Virus record (IMG/VR): IMGVR_UViG_3300046723_000152
Coordinates: 1 to 48,645 of that record
Reading direction: 5' to 3' (one strand)
Source: a virus
DNA: 48,645 nucleotides
The notes under the pieces were generated by a model. That model saw nothing but the letters and a program-made list of their open reading frames with translations. It did not search any database and was not told the origin of the DNA. This document shows positions 13,617-21,878 of this stretch, in pieces (positions within the stretch are counted from its first letter, which is position 1; every line of letters begins with the position of its first letter). Made by a program: the position numbers and the translations under genes.

Positions 13617-14390
13617 TTACTTCCCGACGGTCTGGTAGTAGACCGCCAGTTGGTTGAGGACCACGCTCACCAGTTGCAACTGCTGAAGTGGCGTCGTGGC
13701 CTTGTTGCAGGAGATCGTCTGCACCGCGAGCGCCGCGACCTGGATAGTCGAACCGGGACTCGCCGGCGCCTGAACGACCCCCTGAACCGTAGCCGTCGGG
13801 CAGCCGGAGAGTGCCAGGTTCGAAGCATTCAGCCCGACCTGGGTCTTGTCGAGGTATCCGGCGACCTCGTCCGCCTGGGCAGCAGTGATGCTGCCGCTGG
13901 CGAGCGCATTTGCCGTGCTCTTCACCAGGCCATCGTGAAGCGAAACGGCATAGACCACCTGGTCCGCGGTGCTCGTCGCAGGAGCGAGTCCAAGGGAGGA
14001 GCATCCGAGGAACATCGACATGACCGCGAGCAGCAGGAGCACAAACGAGAGCCGCGCGAACCCTGCCTGCTTCGGAGCCGCGACGGCCTCAGGTCCAGCA
14101 GGCGCAGCTGGCTTGCTTTTGCCGATGGTGATATTGCCAAGTCTGCCCGCGAGATTCGCGAGGCCGTTATTCAGCGCGACGACAGCGCCGACGAGCGATC
14201 CCAGGATCGCGACAACCCACGGCGTAGCGGTCCCGATCGCGACCGTGACGAAGCCGCCCAGGGCCTGCTCGAGCGAGGGCGATGAGAGGTCGATTCCCTT
14301 GGTTTTGAGGTAGGCCACGACCGCGGGCGCGAGCGTCGATCCGACGCCCGTCACGAAGGCCGTGGTCAGCGTGCTAGGTTGGTCCTGCAT
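13617..14390 (-). CDS. Membrane protein with internal lipobox (possible spanin or lipoprotein fusion)
   Basis: The 257-residue product has N-terminal hydrophobic segments (FVTVAIGTATPWVVAILGSL and neighbours) and then a Pro/Ala linker. Near residues 110-130 comes what looks like a complete lipoprotein signal: basic AR, a hydrophobic run FVLLLLAVMSMF and the lipobox LGCSS. The downstream part (VYAVSLHDGLVKSTANALASG...) resembles lipoproteins I recall from phage lysis regions. It looks like a fusion of a small membrane protein and a lipoprotein, with an ATG (MSMF) inside the second signal as a possible internal start. Its place next to the holin-like gene suggests envelope disruption, but no spanin pair is proven. 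Confidence 0.55.
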   Translation of the reverse strand: MQDQPSTLTTAFVTGVGSTLAPAVVAYLKTKGIDLSSPSLEQALGGFVTVAIGTATPWVVAILGSLVGAVVALNNGLANLAGRLGNITIGKSKPAAPAGPEAVAAPKQAGFARLSFVLLLLAVMSMFLGCSSLGLAPATSTADQVVYAVSLHDGLVKSTANALASGSITAAQADEVAGYLDKTQVGLNASNLALSGCPTATVQGVVQAPASPGSTIQVAALAVQTISCNKATTPLQQLQLVSVVLNQLAVYYQTVGK

Positions 14391-14405
14391 CTGCGTTCTC
14401 CTTGA

Positions 14406-14828
14406 TTATTGCGGTTTGAAAAATCTGGTGCGGATCCAGTCCAGGCCACGAGAGCCAGAGAATCCTGCGATGCCGACCAGGACGAATAGAGTCATTTCAG
14501 GAGGCGCCGAGTCGAGGCCGATCCATTTGGGCGAGCTCTTCGCGAGGAAGTAGGCCATGACGCCGGCGAGCTCGGCCGCGAAGAAGCTCTGCACAATCTC
14601 AAGGCGCGTCTTCAGCAGATTGCCGCCGTTCAGTGTGATGTCGACCCAGCCGGCGAGCTTGGGAAGATCCGACGCGACCCACCCGAGCAGAGCGAAGCCG
14701 GCGAGCCAGATGTAAGTCGCGAAGTGCACCTTCTCAGGATCGAGATCCGATACTTGCGCCTGCGCTATCTGCGCAAGGAACACGGTCATCAGCGTCGCTC
14801 CGAATAGCCTTACCCCTCTCCCGTCCAT
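14406..14828 (-). CDS. Holin-like membrane protein
   Basis: The 140-residue protein has about three to four hydrophobic segments: LFGATLMTVFLAQIAQA (perhaps a signal or first helix), FATYIWLAGFALLGWVA, FFAAELAGVMAYFLA and MTLFVLVGIAGFSG. It has a basic C-terminus (RTRFFKPQ). Size, topology and position next to other small membrane genes and a DUF5675 gene fit the phage LydA/holin superfamily, which permeabilises the inner membrane at lysis. No endolysin could be recognised in this block. It ends in TAA. Confidence 0.65.
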   Translation of the reverse strand: MDGRGVRLFGATLMTVFLAQIAQAQVSDLDPEKVHFATYIWLAGFALLGWVASDLPKLAGWVDITLNGGNLLKTRLEIVQSFFAAELAGVMAYFLAKSSPKWIGLDSAPPEMTLFVLVGIAGFSGSRGLDWIRTRFFKPQ

Positions 14829-14844
14829 TGCGGCCTCCGTCTGT

Positions 14845-15321
14845 TCAACGCTTGAAGATCATCGTGCTGGTTGGAATGCTCTCATCGACGGCGAGCCGCA
14901 CGCGAAAGTTTTCCCAGAAGATCCATCCCTGCATCGCGAAGGTCGATGGCGCGATGATGATCAGGACGAAGACCGTCTCCCAGACGTGCGTGTCGATCAT
15001 CATCTTCACGATCCAGAGCCATACGAGCGCGGACAATCCAGAGACGAACAGGCGCGCTTTCGCCGAATGCAGCAGCTGCGAGAGCGTCCAGCGACGACCG
15101 TAAAACCATTCCACGAACGCCGCGATGCATTGGGATGAACCGACGACGCCCAGCATCACGAGCCACCAGATCACGCTGTCGTGGTTCTCGAGCAGAACCT
15201 CGCGCAGCAGGCCTCGGCCGAGGCCTCCCGACAGGGCCCACGCGATCGCCATCAGTCCCAAGTAGAACTCAAGCGGCAACAGGAATCGGCTCGCAACCTT
15301 TTTGACAGGTCCAGACATCAT
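14845..15321 (-). CDS. Multi-pass membrane protein, 158 aa
   Basis: GGAGGTTG on the minus strand sits six bases before ATG 15321 and overlaps the upstream stop. The product has about four hydrophobic segments (LEFYLGLMAIAWAL, VIWWLVMLGVVG, LFVSGLSALVWLWIV, ETVFVLIIIAPSTF). Between the holin-like gene and the DUF5675 gene, it may act in lysis or superinfection control. No family recognised. Confidence 0.6.
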   Translation of the reverse strand: MMSGPVKKVASRFLLPLEFYLGLMAIAWALSGGLGRGLLREVLLENHDSVIWWLVMLGVVGSSQCIAAFVEWFYGRRWTLSQLLHSAKARLFVSGLSALVWLWIVKMMIDTHVWETVFVLIIIAPSTFAMQGWIFWENFRVRLAVDESIPTSTMIFKR

Positions 15322-15322
15322 T

Positions 15323-15793
15323 TCAACCTCCGGATGGGAACTGCTCTTCGATAAGCAGCTGAAACTGAGCGACGTCCCGTTGCGCCGCCATGAATTCCGC
15401 GAAAGTAGCGCGGCTCTCGGTGACCATCTCGTCCGGGCCGTCGACGCCATCGCGGTCTTCGCCCGTCAGGATGATTTTCTTACCTACGCAAAAACAGCCC
15501 TTGGAGCTGTCGCCCCAGTTGCCCCAGTGAAAGAGGATCCCGCTGTGCCCCGCGACGCCGAGCACCGCAAATGTTTCGAAATCTTCGGTCATGCCGTCGA
15601 GCCGATGCGGCCCGCGCGCGCATTCGTAAGCGCCAGCGCGAACCTTTGGGCGCCAGGTGCCATCGGGCTGCTTGTAGGCGTGCGTGACGAACACGCAAAG
15701 AGGGCGCGCCTCGCCGTCAGCCGTATCGTCCAATAGGATCCATCCGAAGATCCCGTCCGAACGGGCCTCGGTATATTTGAGCCTGAGATTCAA
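15323..15793 (-). CDS. DUF5675 family protein
   Basis: The 156-residue product contains the DUF5675 pattern AGAYECARGPHRL, then ETFAVLGVAGHSGILFHWGN and SSKGCFCVGKK. His, Asp and Cys residues in these motifs could form a catalytic or metal site, and the family is often encoded near phage lysis genes, though its activity is not established. It overlaps the stop of the hub/receptor gene upstream and is tightly coupled to the membrane gene downstream. Confidence 0.75.
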   Translation of the reverse strand: MNLRLKYTEARSDGIFGWILLDDTADGEARPLCVFVTHAYKQPDGTWRPKVRAGAYECARGPHRLDGMTEDFETFAVLGVAGHSGILFHWGNWGDSSKGCFCVGKKIILTGEDRDGVDGPDEMVTESRATFAEFMAAQRDVAQFQLLIEEQFPSGG

Positions 15794-18700
15794 AGGCTGC
15801 CGCTTGCGACTATGTAGGTGCTCGTGCCGCCCGAGTTTCCGCCGACGCCTATGGCTCTCCGGCCGGACCAGGCTAGCCCGAAAACGTACTTATTGCTGCC
15901 GCCGGGATTCGCCGCTCTTCTCCAGTTCGAACCGTCATCGGAGAGCTTCATGCTCGTGACCACCGAGCCAAGACCGTCCACGCCTCCGGCGACCAAGACC
16001 GCGCCCGTAGAAACCAGCGACCTAAAGTCGTCTCCACTGGCGAAACTGTTTGAGACATTGCTCCAATTGTCACCGTCAAAACTCGAAAGGATTAGAGGTG
16101 GTGTAGTCGATACATGATCGCCGACGGCGATCCAGCGCAGAGTCGCTTTGTGCCAGGCCACGCTATATAGGCTAGCTGCAGATGCAGGAACGCTCGCGGC
16201 CTGCGCCCATGTTATGCCGTCGTCGCTGAAAGCTATGGACGGCGTGCCGGCGTTCGAATCTCCGACCGCCACATAGCGCTTGCCATTCCAGGCAACGGCG
16301 CGCAGCCTAACTGTGCTGCTATTGGTTCGCACCGTCCAGGTAACACCATCTGGACTCGTTAGCGTGTAGGCGCTGCCGCTTGATGCATTGCCTACTGCGA
16401 CGAACTTGTCGCCGAAGCAGACACCGTTCAGTCCGGCCGTGGTCGTACCTCTCGCCGTCCAGGTGACAGCGTCAGCGCTCGAATACGCATTCTGGACGCC
16501 GGCGGATCCGCCGACCGCGACGATGATCGATCCGGAGGCCGCCAAGCCTTGGATCGCGGATGTCATGCCGTTCGACTGGTTCGTAAGCACCAGGTCGTTT
16601 GCGAACGTATAGAGTAACGGGTTGCTGGTCACGATGTCGCCGGCCGCCACGAACTTCTGAAGGAATCCGACCCATGCGACGGCATGCAGGATCTTCGCGG
16701 TAGCCTGGTCCAGCACGGCTATCCAGCTGCTCAAGACCGAACTCTCGAGATCTCCGCCAAGGACAGTCGGATTGTCCTGAACTGCGGCGGGGTTACCGGG
16801 CACATACTGAACGCGCGAGCCGCCGCGCGCGCCGGACATATCCGGGAGCGGGAACGCAATTCCGTCTCCGGTGCCGACGTAGTAAGAGTAAAGATTGAGC
16901 GCGCCTTGAAAGTCAAACTCTGTACTCGGCGACGGAAGCGTGGCAGCGACAATGGGCGTCGATCCATTCCTCGCAACGAATCCTGTTGTCAGGCCAGTCG
17001 CGATGGTGCTGGCCCCGTCGAGGATGATCAGTAAGCCGCCCGGAGCTCCGCCGGCGCCGCTGCCGCCGTACATAAAATAGTTCCCGACGTCCAGGGAGTC
17101 GCCTGGGAATCCGTCTGCGCCGCTCGTGTCTATCTGCCCGGCGACGCCGAAAGAGATTCCCTTGCATGTGATGAGGATGCCGCCGCCGCCGGCGCCCCCA
17201 ACGCCTCCGCGCACGCCGGCGCCCCCGATCTTTCGCGGATCGCCGAGCAGCGGATTGCCGCTATTCGCCCATACGCCGGTCGATCCGGAAGAGCCACGAA
17301 GATCATTCGGGACTCCGGAAAGATTGGCGCCGTCCCACGAGAGGACGAAGACGGGCATCGTCGGATTGTTCCCCTGAACAACGTCGCCGCGAATCGAGTT
17401 GGCGATCACGCCGTCGATGTAAGCGCCGCCTCCGGCCTCAGTTGATCCGATGAAGCCCTGCGTGCCAAGGTTGGTGGTGTAGCTGGATGGATCTCGTGAC
17501 AAGGGCGCAACCTTCGAGGCACCAAGAATCCCGGCACCCTTACCAGTCATCCTGCCGTTCACGGTGAGAAATCCGTTCACGCGCAGCCAGATATTTTGCG
17601 TCCAGTTGATGAGCACGGACGCGTCTATCTGCAAATCGCCGTTGTAGTAGTAGACGGCAGAGGTCGAAAGCAGCGACGTCGAACCCTGAAGAGTGCCGCC
17701 GGCGGTGACATGCCCTGGGCTCGACCCCGCGATCGTGATCACGCTGGCGAGCGATGTTCCGGTTCCTGTATACCAACCAGACGTAAGAACGGACGCATCC
17801 GCCGTCGCGGCAACCGCGTCCGGCGCGCGCGAGGTTGCCATGAGCTTGAAGGAGAGCTTCCCGGTCTCCCATTCGATGCTGACATTCTGGATCTCGAAAG
17901 AGCGATCGAGCGAGACGATTTGTCCGGACGAAGACGCGATGTAGTCGCGGATGTTCGCCAGTTTCACGCGAGCTATCTCGCCTACCTCGAGCCCGTTTTG
18001 CGTCGCGTACGTCGAGATGTCTAGCCTGAGCGGCGGCGAGCTGTACCGATCACGGAAGGCGTCGAATCTGCCTTGCAGCATCGCGGCCGTGTGCCTGCTG
18101 CCATAGAGGCCGCGGAACGCGAGCGTCAGAACATCGGCCGTCTGGTAAATCTCCGTCGACCCCTCATCGATCAGGAAATTCTGACGCGTGAAATCGTCCT
18201 GGACGAGCTCGTAATTCCAGTCGATCTCGAGGACATTGTGCAGGGAAACGAAATCGTGCAGCAGGTCTCCATAGCTCACGACGTTCGTCTCGTCGAACTG
18301 CGCTGAATAGGCCGCCCCAGTCAGGATGTTCGACATGCGCTTCAGGCCTAGCGAGCCATCGGCATAGACCGGCATGAAGACACCAAGCAAGAGCGCGAGC
18401 TCTGTCTCGAGGAACTTCTTCCCGTCGGTCTTCTTCATCGCCTGGAAGAAGACGTTGAATCCAAGATCGTCGTCGATCGCGCTGTAGAGATCGTCCTTGT
18501 TCAGATAGTCTGAGAGCCGGACGAGGCTTGGATCGACGCCAAGATTCCACGAGGTCGGAAGCATGGATCCTGCGCGCGCGGCTGAGGTCGTGACTGCATA
18601 GGGCAGCGCGAGCGGGCCTACATTGAGCTGCTCGGCCCAGAGCAGCACGCCCGAGGTTCCGTCGCCTGCATAGTTCGAAGGGCCGCCGTTCGACTGCGCC

Positions 18701-19929
18701 ATGTAGGTGATGCCGACCACCAGATTGACCGAGGTCGAAACGCCGGTGACGCTGCAACGATAGAAGCCGCCCGGGACTGGCGTGATCGTCGCGGCGCCGA
18801 GTGCGTTCCCGATGATGCCGGCTGAAATATCGAAATAGACCGAAGACCACGCAGTTGTTCCGTCCTGCACCTGCAGGATGATCCAGTTACGGCCGGCGGC
18901 CTTGGCGCAGACCGAATAGGTATATTGGACAGGGGCCGTAGCCTTCGAGAGATTCTGAGCGATCGAATGCGAGGTGCTCGTGTTGTCCTCGACGAGCTTG
19001 TCCGCGGTGACCGTTCCGTCCGGAGCGGCTCCGGCATTCGCGCTGACTGACGAGGCGGTCTTCGTCCAGGCCGCATTGTCCAGAGTCTGCGATTGCGGGA
19101 AGAGGTTCTCCGTCCCGAGGATATTCCCCGTGAGGACCGCATACATCAATTTGAGCGCCGGCAGCTCGAGATAGACGAATTCGTCTACCTTCGGCTGCTG
19201 ATCAGCGGTCGACGTGGGATCAACCGGGTGGTCCGCGGCGAGCGTATTCAAAACGCCTCGAGCGCAACCAGTGAACGAAGTCGGCGTCGTCGCGGTAGCG
19301 CGGATGACCTCGTCATTCAACTTGAAATAGAGAACGGTCGCGTTCGGCGCATCGCTATACGTCGAGCCGTGCTCGAGGAGCTCGAAGTCGGTTGTCGAAA
19401 CCACATTGATCGTGGTGTCTGCCGCCAGAACGCTCGCGGTGATCGTGGTGCTCGCGACGTCGAAGATGTTGTTCCGCAGCTGCCGCTGCACGTCCAGGCA
19501 TCGAATCGAATACGCGCCGTCCTTGTAGGAGGCGTCCTGAACCATCTGAGTCTGGACAAGGGAATAATCCGACCAGGCCAGCCCGGCGTACCCGACATAA
19601 AGCCTCACGCGCTGTGACCTGGTCGAACGCCCGAGGGCGAGCTGTCCGCCCAGCGCGAGAGTCACGGATCCAGAGCGATCGACAAGAGAGAAGTTGAAAT
19701 TCCCGATCGACGCGTTGGCCGTGTCTGGATTGAGCGTCTGGCTGGTGCCGGAAAGCGCCTGTACGACGTTCGATATGGCGACTGCGCCCGCCGGCAAAGC
19801 CGCATCGGTGTGCGAGGTGAAATATCGGAGCACTGTTGCCCCGAGATCGAACGCCATCTCGATCACGTAGCGCGGCTCCTTCGAGAGAGCGCGATTCGCG
19901 GCCGCGAAGACTGCGGTGTCTGTCCTCAC
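15790..19929 (-). CDS. Giant tail hub/receptor-binding protein with C-terminal beta-propeller, 1379 aa
   Basis: The N-terminal third (residues 1-280) has a baseplate/hub look (RYVIEMAFD, FNFSLVDRSG, YKDGAYSIRCLDVQRQL). A jelly-roll carbohydrate-binding-like domain follows (about 285-450; NLFPQSQTLDNAAW, GFYRCSVTG), then a return to hub-like sequence (470-720). Next is a Gly-rich region (about 850-990; GGAGVRGGVGGAGGGG). The C-terminal 300 residues hold about seven repeats of the form VAWxGxxxVAVGD, with WT/WS in each blade, a likely beta-propeller. It is the last and largest tail gene, so it probably forms the tail tip and binds the host. It starts at GTG 19929, four bases after the previous stop. 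Confidence 0.75.
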   Translation of the reverse strand: MRTDTAVFAAANRALSKEPRYVIEMAFDLGATVLRYFTSHTDAALPAGAVAISNVVQALSGTSQTLNPDTANASIGNFNFSLVDRSGSVTLALGGQLALGRSTRSQRVRLYVGYAGLAWSDYSLVQTQMVQDASYKDGAYSIRCLDVQRQLRNNIFDVASTTITASVLAADTTINVVSTTDFELLEHGSTYSDAPNATVLYFKLNDEVIRATATTPTSFTGCARGVLNTLAADHPVDPTSTADQQPKVDEFVYLELPALKLMYAVLTGNILGTENLFPQSQTLDNAAWTKTASSVSANAGAAPDGTVTADKLVEDNTSTSHSIAQNLSKATAPVQYTYSVCAKAAGRNWIILQVQDGTTAWSSVYFDISAGIIGNALGAATITPVPGGFYRCSVTGVSTSVNLVVGITYMAQSNGGPSNYAGDGTSGVLLWAEQLNVGPLALPYAVTTSAARAGSMLPTSWNLGVDPSLVRLSDYLNKDDLYSAIDDDLGFNVFFQAMKKTDGKKFLETELALLLGVFMPVYADGSLGLKRMSNILTGAAYSAQFDETNVVSYGDLLHDFVSLHNVLEIDWNYELVQDDFTRQNFLIDEGSTEIYQTADVLTLAFRGLYGSRHTAAMLQGRFDAFRDRYSSPPLRLDISTYATQNGLEVGEIARVKLANIRDYIASSSGQIVSLDRSFEIQNVSIEWETGKLSFKLMATSRAPDAVAATADASVLTSGWYTGTGTSLASVITIAGSSPGHVTAGGTLQGSTSLLSTSAVYYYNGDLQIDASVLINWTQNIWLRVNGFLTVNGRMTGKGAGILGASKVAPLSRDPSSYTTNLGTQGFIGSTEAGGGAYIDGVIANSIRGDVVQGNNPTMPVFVLSWDGANLSGVPNDLRGSSGSTGVWANSGNPLLGDPRKIGGAGVRGGVGGAGGGGILITCKGISFGVAGQIDTSGADGFPGDSLDVGNYFMYGGSGAGGAPGGLLIILDGASTIATGLTTGFVARNGSTPIVAATLPSPSTEFDFQGALNLYSYYVGTGDGIAFPLPDMSGARGGSRVQYVPGNPAAVQDNPTVLGGDLESSVLSSWIAVLDQATAKILHAVAWVGFLQKFVAAGDIVTSNPLLYTFANDLVLTNQSNGMTSAIQGLAASGSIIVAVGGSAGVQNAYSSADAVTWTARGTTTAGLNGVCFGDKFVAVGNASSGSAYTLTSPDGVTWTVRTNSSTVRLRAVAWNGKRYVAVGDSNAGTPSIAFSDDGITWAQAASVPASAASLYSVAWHKATLRWIAVGDHVSTTPPLILSSFDGDNWSNVSNSFASGDDFRSLVSTGAVLVAGGVDGLGSVVTSMKLSDDGSNWRRAANPGGSNKYVFGLAWSGRRAIGVGGNSGGTSTYIVASGSL

Positions 19930-19933
19930 GGAA

Positions 19934-21877
19934 TCAGGTCAGAAGCAGGAGGTTGAACGAGAGCTTGAACTTGCTCGGGCCGATGCGGGCCTCCTGATAG
20001 CCGTCATCATCGAGCACGGCCGGGACGATCGCGCCTGGGACGGCGATGGTGCCGTATCGATCGAACTGCATCACCTCACCGGCAAAGGACGAAGCGAGCA
20101 TCTCTCGCCATTGCGGCATGGAAGTTTCATCGATCAGATCCCCGCTCGGCGGTCCCAGGGCTGTTACCGCCATACGTACCTCGCGCCTGGTGTAGACGAC
20201 CTCGGGCTGGCCGCCGCCCAGGGCGGTCTGCGACGCCCTGATCGCCTTCGCGCTGCGATCTGAGACCTCTGAATAGAACTCGAGTTGATAGGTCTGGCCG
20301 AAGCCGCGTTTATAGCCAGTGATGAGCACGGGCGTCGTGCGCACTAGGGCGGCAGGTGTCCCGCCGCTCGTGTTGATCGTCCAGGTTTCTCCTGTATAGG
20401 AGACGACGGAGGTTGCCCCTGCAGCGGCGCGTCCCGGATTGAAGACCGCCGCCACCGTGCCGTTGATGCCATTGCGCATCTCCGCGTAGTAGTACTTGCC
20501 GGAAAAGAACGTCGCAAGTCCGGCGCTCTCGGTGCCTAGCTCAACCGGAGAAGTTCCGTCGAAGATGCTCGTCGCCGTGGCCTGCGTCACCGTAGCGCCG
20601 AGCTGTGTCCACGTTCCAAGTCCGGTCGTCGGGTCGTAGTCGTCGCTGGTGTAGAAGACGAAGGTGCGGCCGCTCGCGCCATTGTTGACGTCAAACGTCA
20701 CGCGCACCCAGTGAGCGCTCCCCGCCGAGAACCCTACGGCGGCAGTTGAAGTAGCGCTCTTTAGAGCGGTGCCGTTCTCCGTCCAAAAGAAGGAGAGGAA
20801 TCCGCTCAGGTCCATCACCCAGGCGTAGGAATAATTCGAGCCCACGTTGTCCTTGACGATGATCGCCTGCGATCCAGACCCAGTCGCCCAAAGATTGGGA
20901 GCGATCTTCGAGCGGAAGTCGATGTCTCCGGTAAAACTTACAGCCGCGCTGTCTGGCGTAGTCACGTTGTTCCCGGCGATACCCGGTATGCTCAGATATT
21001 CCGCGCCCTCGTCGAAAAGCTGCGGCCCTTGCAGCAACGCCGGCGGCGTGCCAGAGCTGTTGATCGTCCACGTTTCTCCGGTCGCGGCCACGAAGGTCGT
21101 CGCGCCGCGCGACGCGCGAGTCGGGTCGAACGCAGCCACGATTGGTCCGCCGATGCCATTGCGAACCTCGGCGTAGTAGATGCTTCCAACGACGAGAGAA
21201 TTTCCGACAAACAGGGCTCCAGTGCCGTTGTGAATCGCGCCCGATGTAATGGTGATATTGGTGCCCAGCTGCGTGAACACCACGCCATCTGTGCTGGTGA
21301 AGAACTGGACGACACCGCTGCCCGAATTGTAAGTGGCCTTGAACCAGCCGATGACGCCGTCGACAAATGGCACCGGCGCAGAACTGGTTGCGATGCGGCC
21401 GCTCGTCGTTACCCCATCGCTCGTGTATTGAAAATTCAGTGTGCCGGCGGAGCCGATAAAGATGACGTAATCCCGATTTGTGCTTGCGTCGTCTTTTCCG
21501 ATGAGCTGCCAGTTTCCGGATTGCGTCCAATCTGGCAGAACGGCGCGCGCCGTAAGCTCTATGCTGCCTGTGACGCTCGCCGCTGCGCTGTCGGGAGTGC
21601 TGGCAAAATTTCCCGCGACGCCCGGCAACCTCAGATGATCGATCGGCGGCGTGAGCGTCAGGATCTTCCCCGAGGTCGAATTGGCCTTCACCTGGTACCA
21701 TCCTGAGCTGCGCGTGAAGCCAGAGACCTGCACCCACTGGTCCTGGACGAAACCGGAAAGCACGGATGAAAGCGCATTGATCGAATCGTCGGCGGCGGAG
21801 GTGAACGCGTCCGTGATCGAGAGCGCAGGGCCGAGAGTCTCGATGTCGCGCTTGGCGGTATAGGCGATCGTGCCCAT
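19934..21877 (-). CDS. Distal tail protein carrying two LamG-like insertions, 647 aa
   Basis: The first 80 and last 130 residues resemble a distal-tail type protein (ITGYKRGFGQTYQLEFYSE, EVMQFDRYGTIAVPG). Between them lie two related domains of about 200 residues, near 82-285 and 292-510. Each opens with LPGVAGN or IPGIAGN, then TPDSAA, contains YYAE(V/M)RNGI, and closes with GETWTIN(S/T). They look like concanavalin/LamG-type carbohydrate-binding modules that duplicated inside the host protein. The gene lies between the tape-measure and hub genes, the usual distal-tail position. Confidence 0.75.
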   Translation of the reverse strand: MGTIAYTAKRDIETLGPALSITDAFTSAADDSINALSSVLSGFVQDQWVQVSGFTRSSGWYQVKANSTSGKILTLTPPIDHLRLPGVAGNFASTPDSAAASVTGSIELTARAVLPDWTQSGNWQLIGKDDASTNRDYVIFIGSAGTLNFQYTSDGVTTSGRIATSSAPVPFVDGVIGWFKATYNSGSGVVQFFTSTDGVVFTQLGTNITITSGAIHNGTGALFVGNSLVVGSIYYAEVRNGIGGPIVAAFDPTRASRGATTFVAATGETWTINSSGTPPALLQGPQLFDEGAEYLSIPGIAGNNVTTPDSAAVSFTGDIDFRSKIAPNLWATGSGSQAIIVKDNVGSNYSYAWVMDLSGFLSFFWTENGTALKSATSTAAVGFSAGSAHWVRVTFDVNNGASGRTFVFYTSDDYDPTTGLGTWTQLGATVTQATATSIFDGTSPVELGTESAGLATFFSGKYYYAEMRNGINGTVAAVFNPGRAAAGATSVVSYTGETWTINTSGGTPAALVRTTPVLITGYKRGFGQTYQLEFYSEVSDRSAKAIRASQTALGGGQPEVVYTRREVRMAVTALGPPSGDLIDETSMPQWREMLASSFAGEVMQFDRYGTIAVPGAIVPAVLDDDGYQEARIGPSKFKLSFNLLLLT

Positions 21878-21878
21878 G

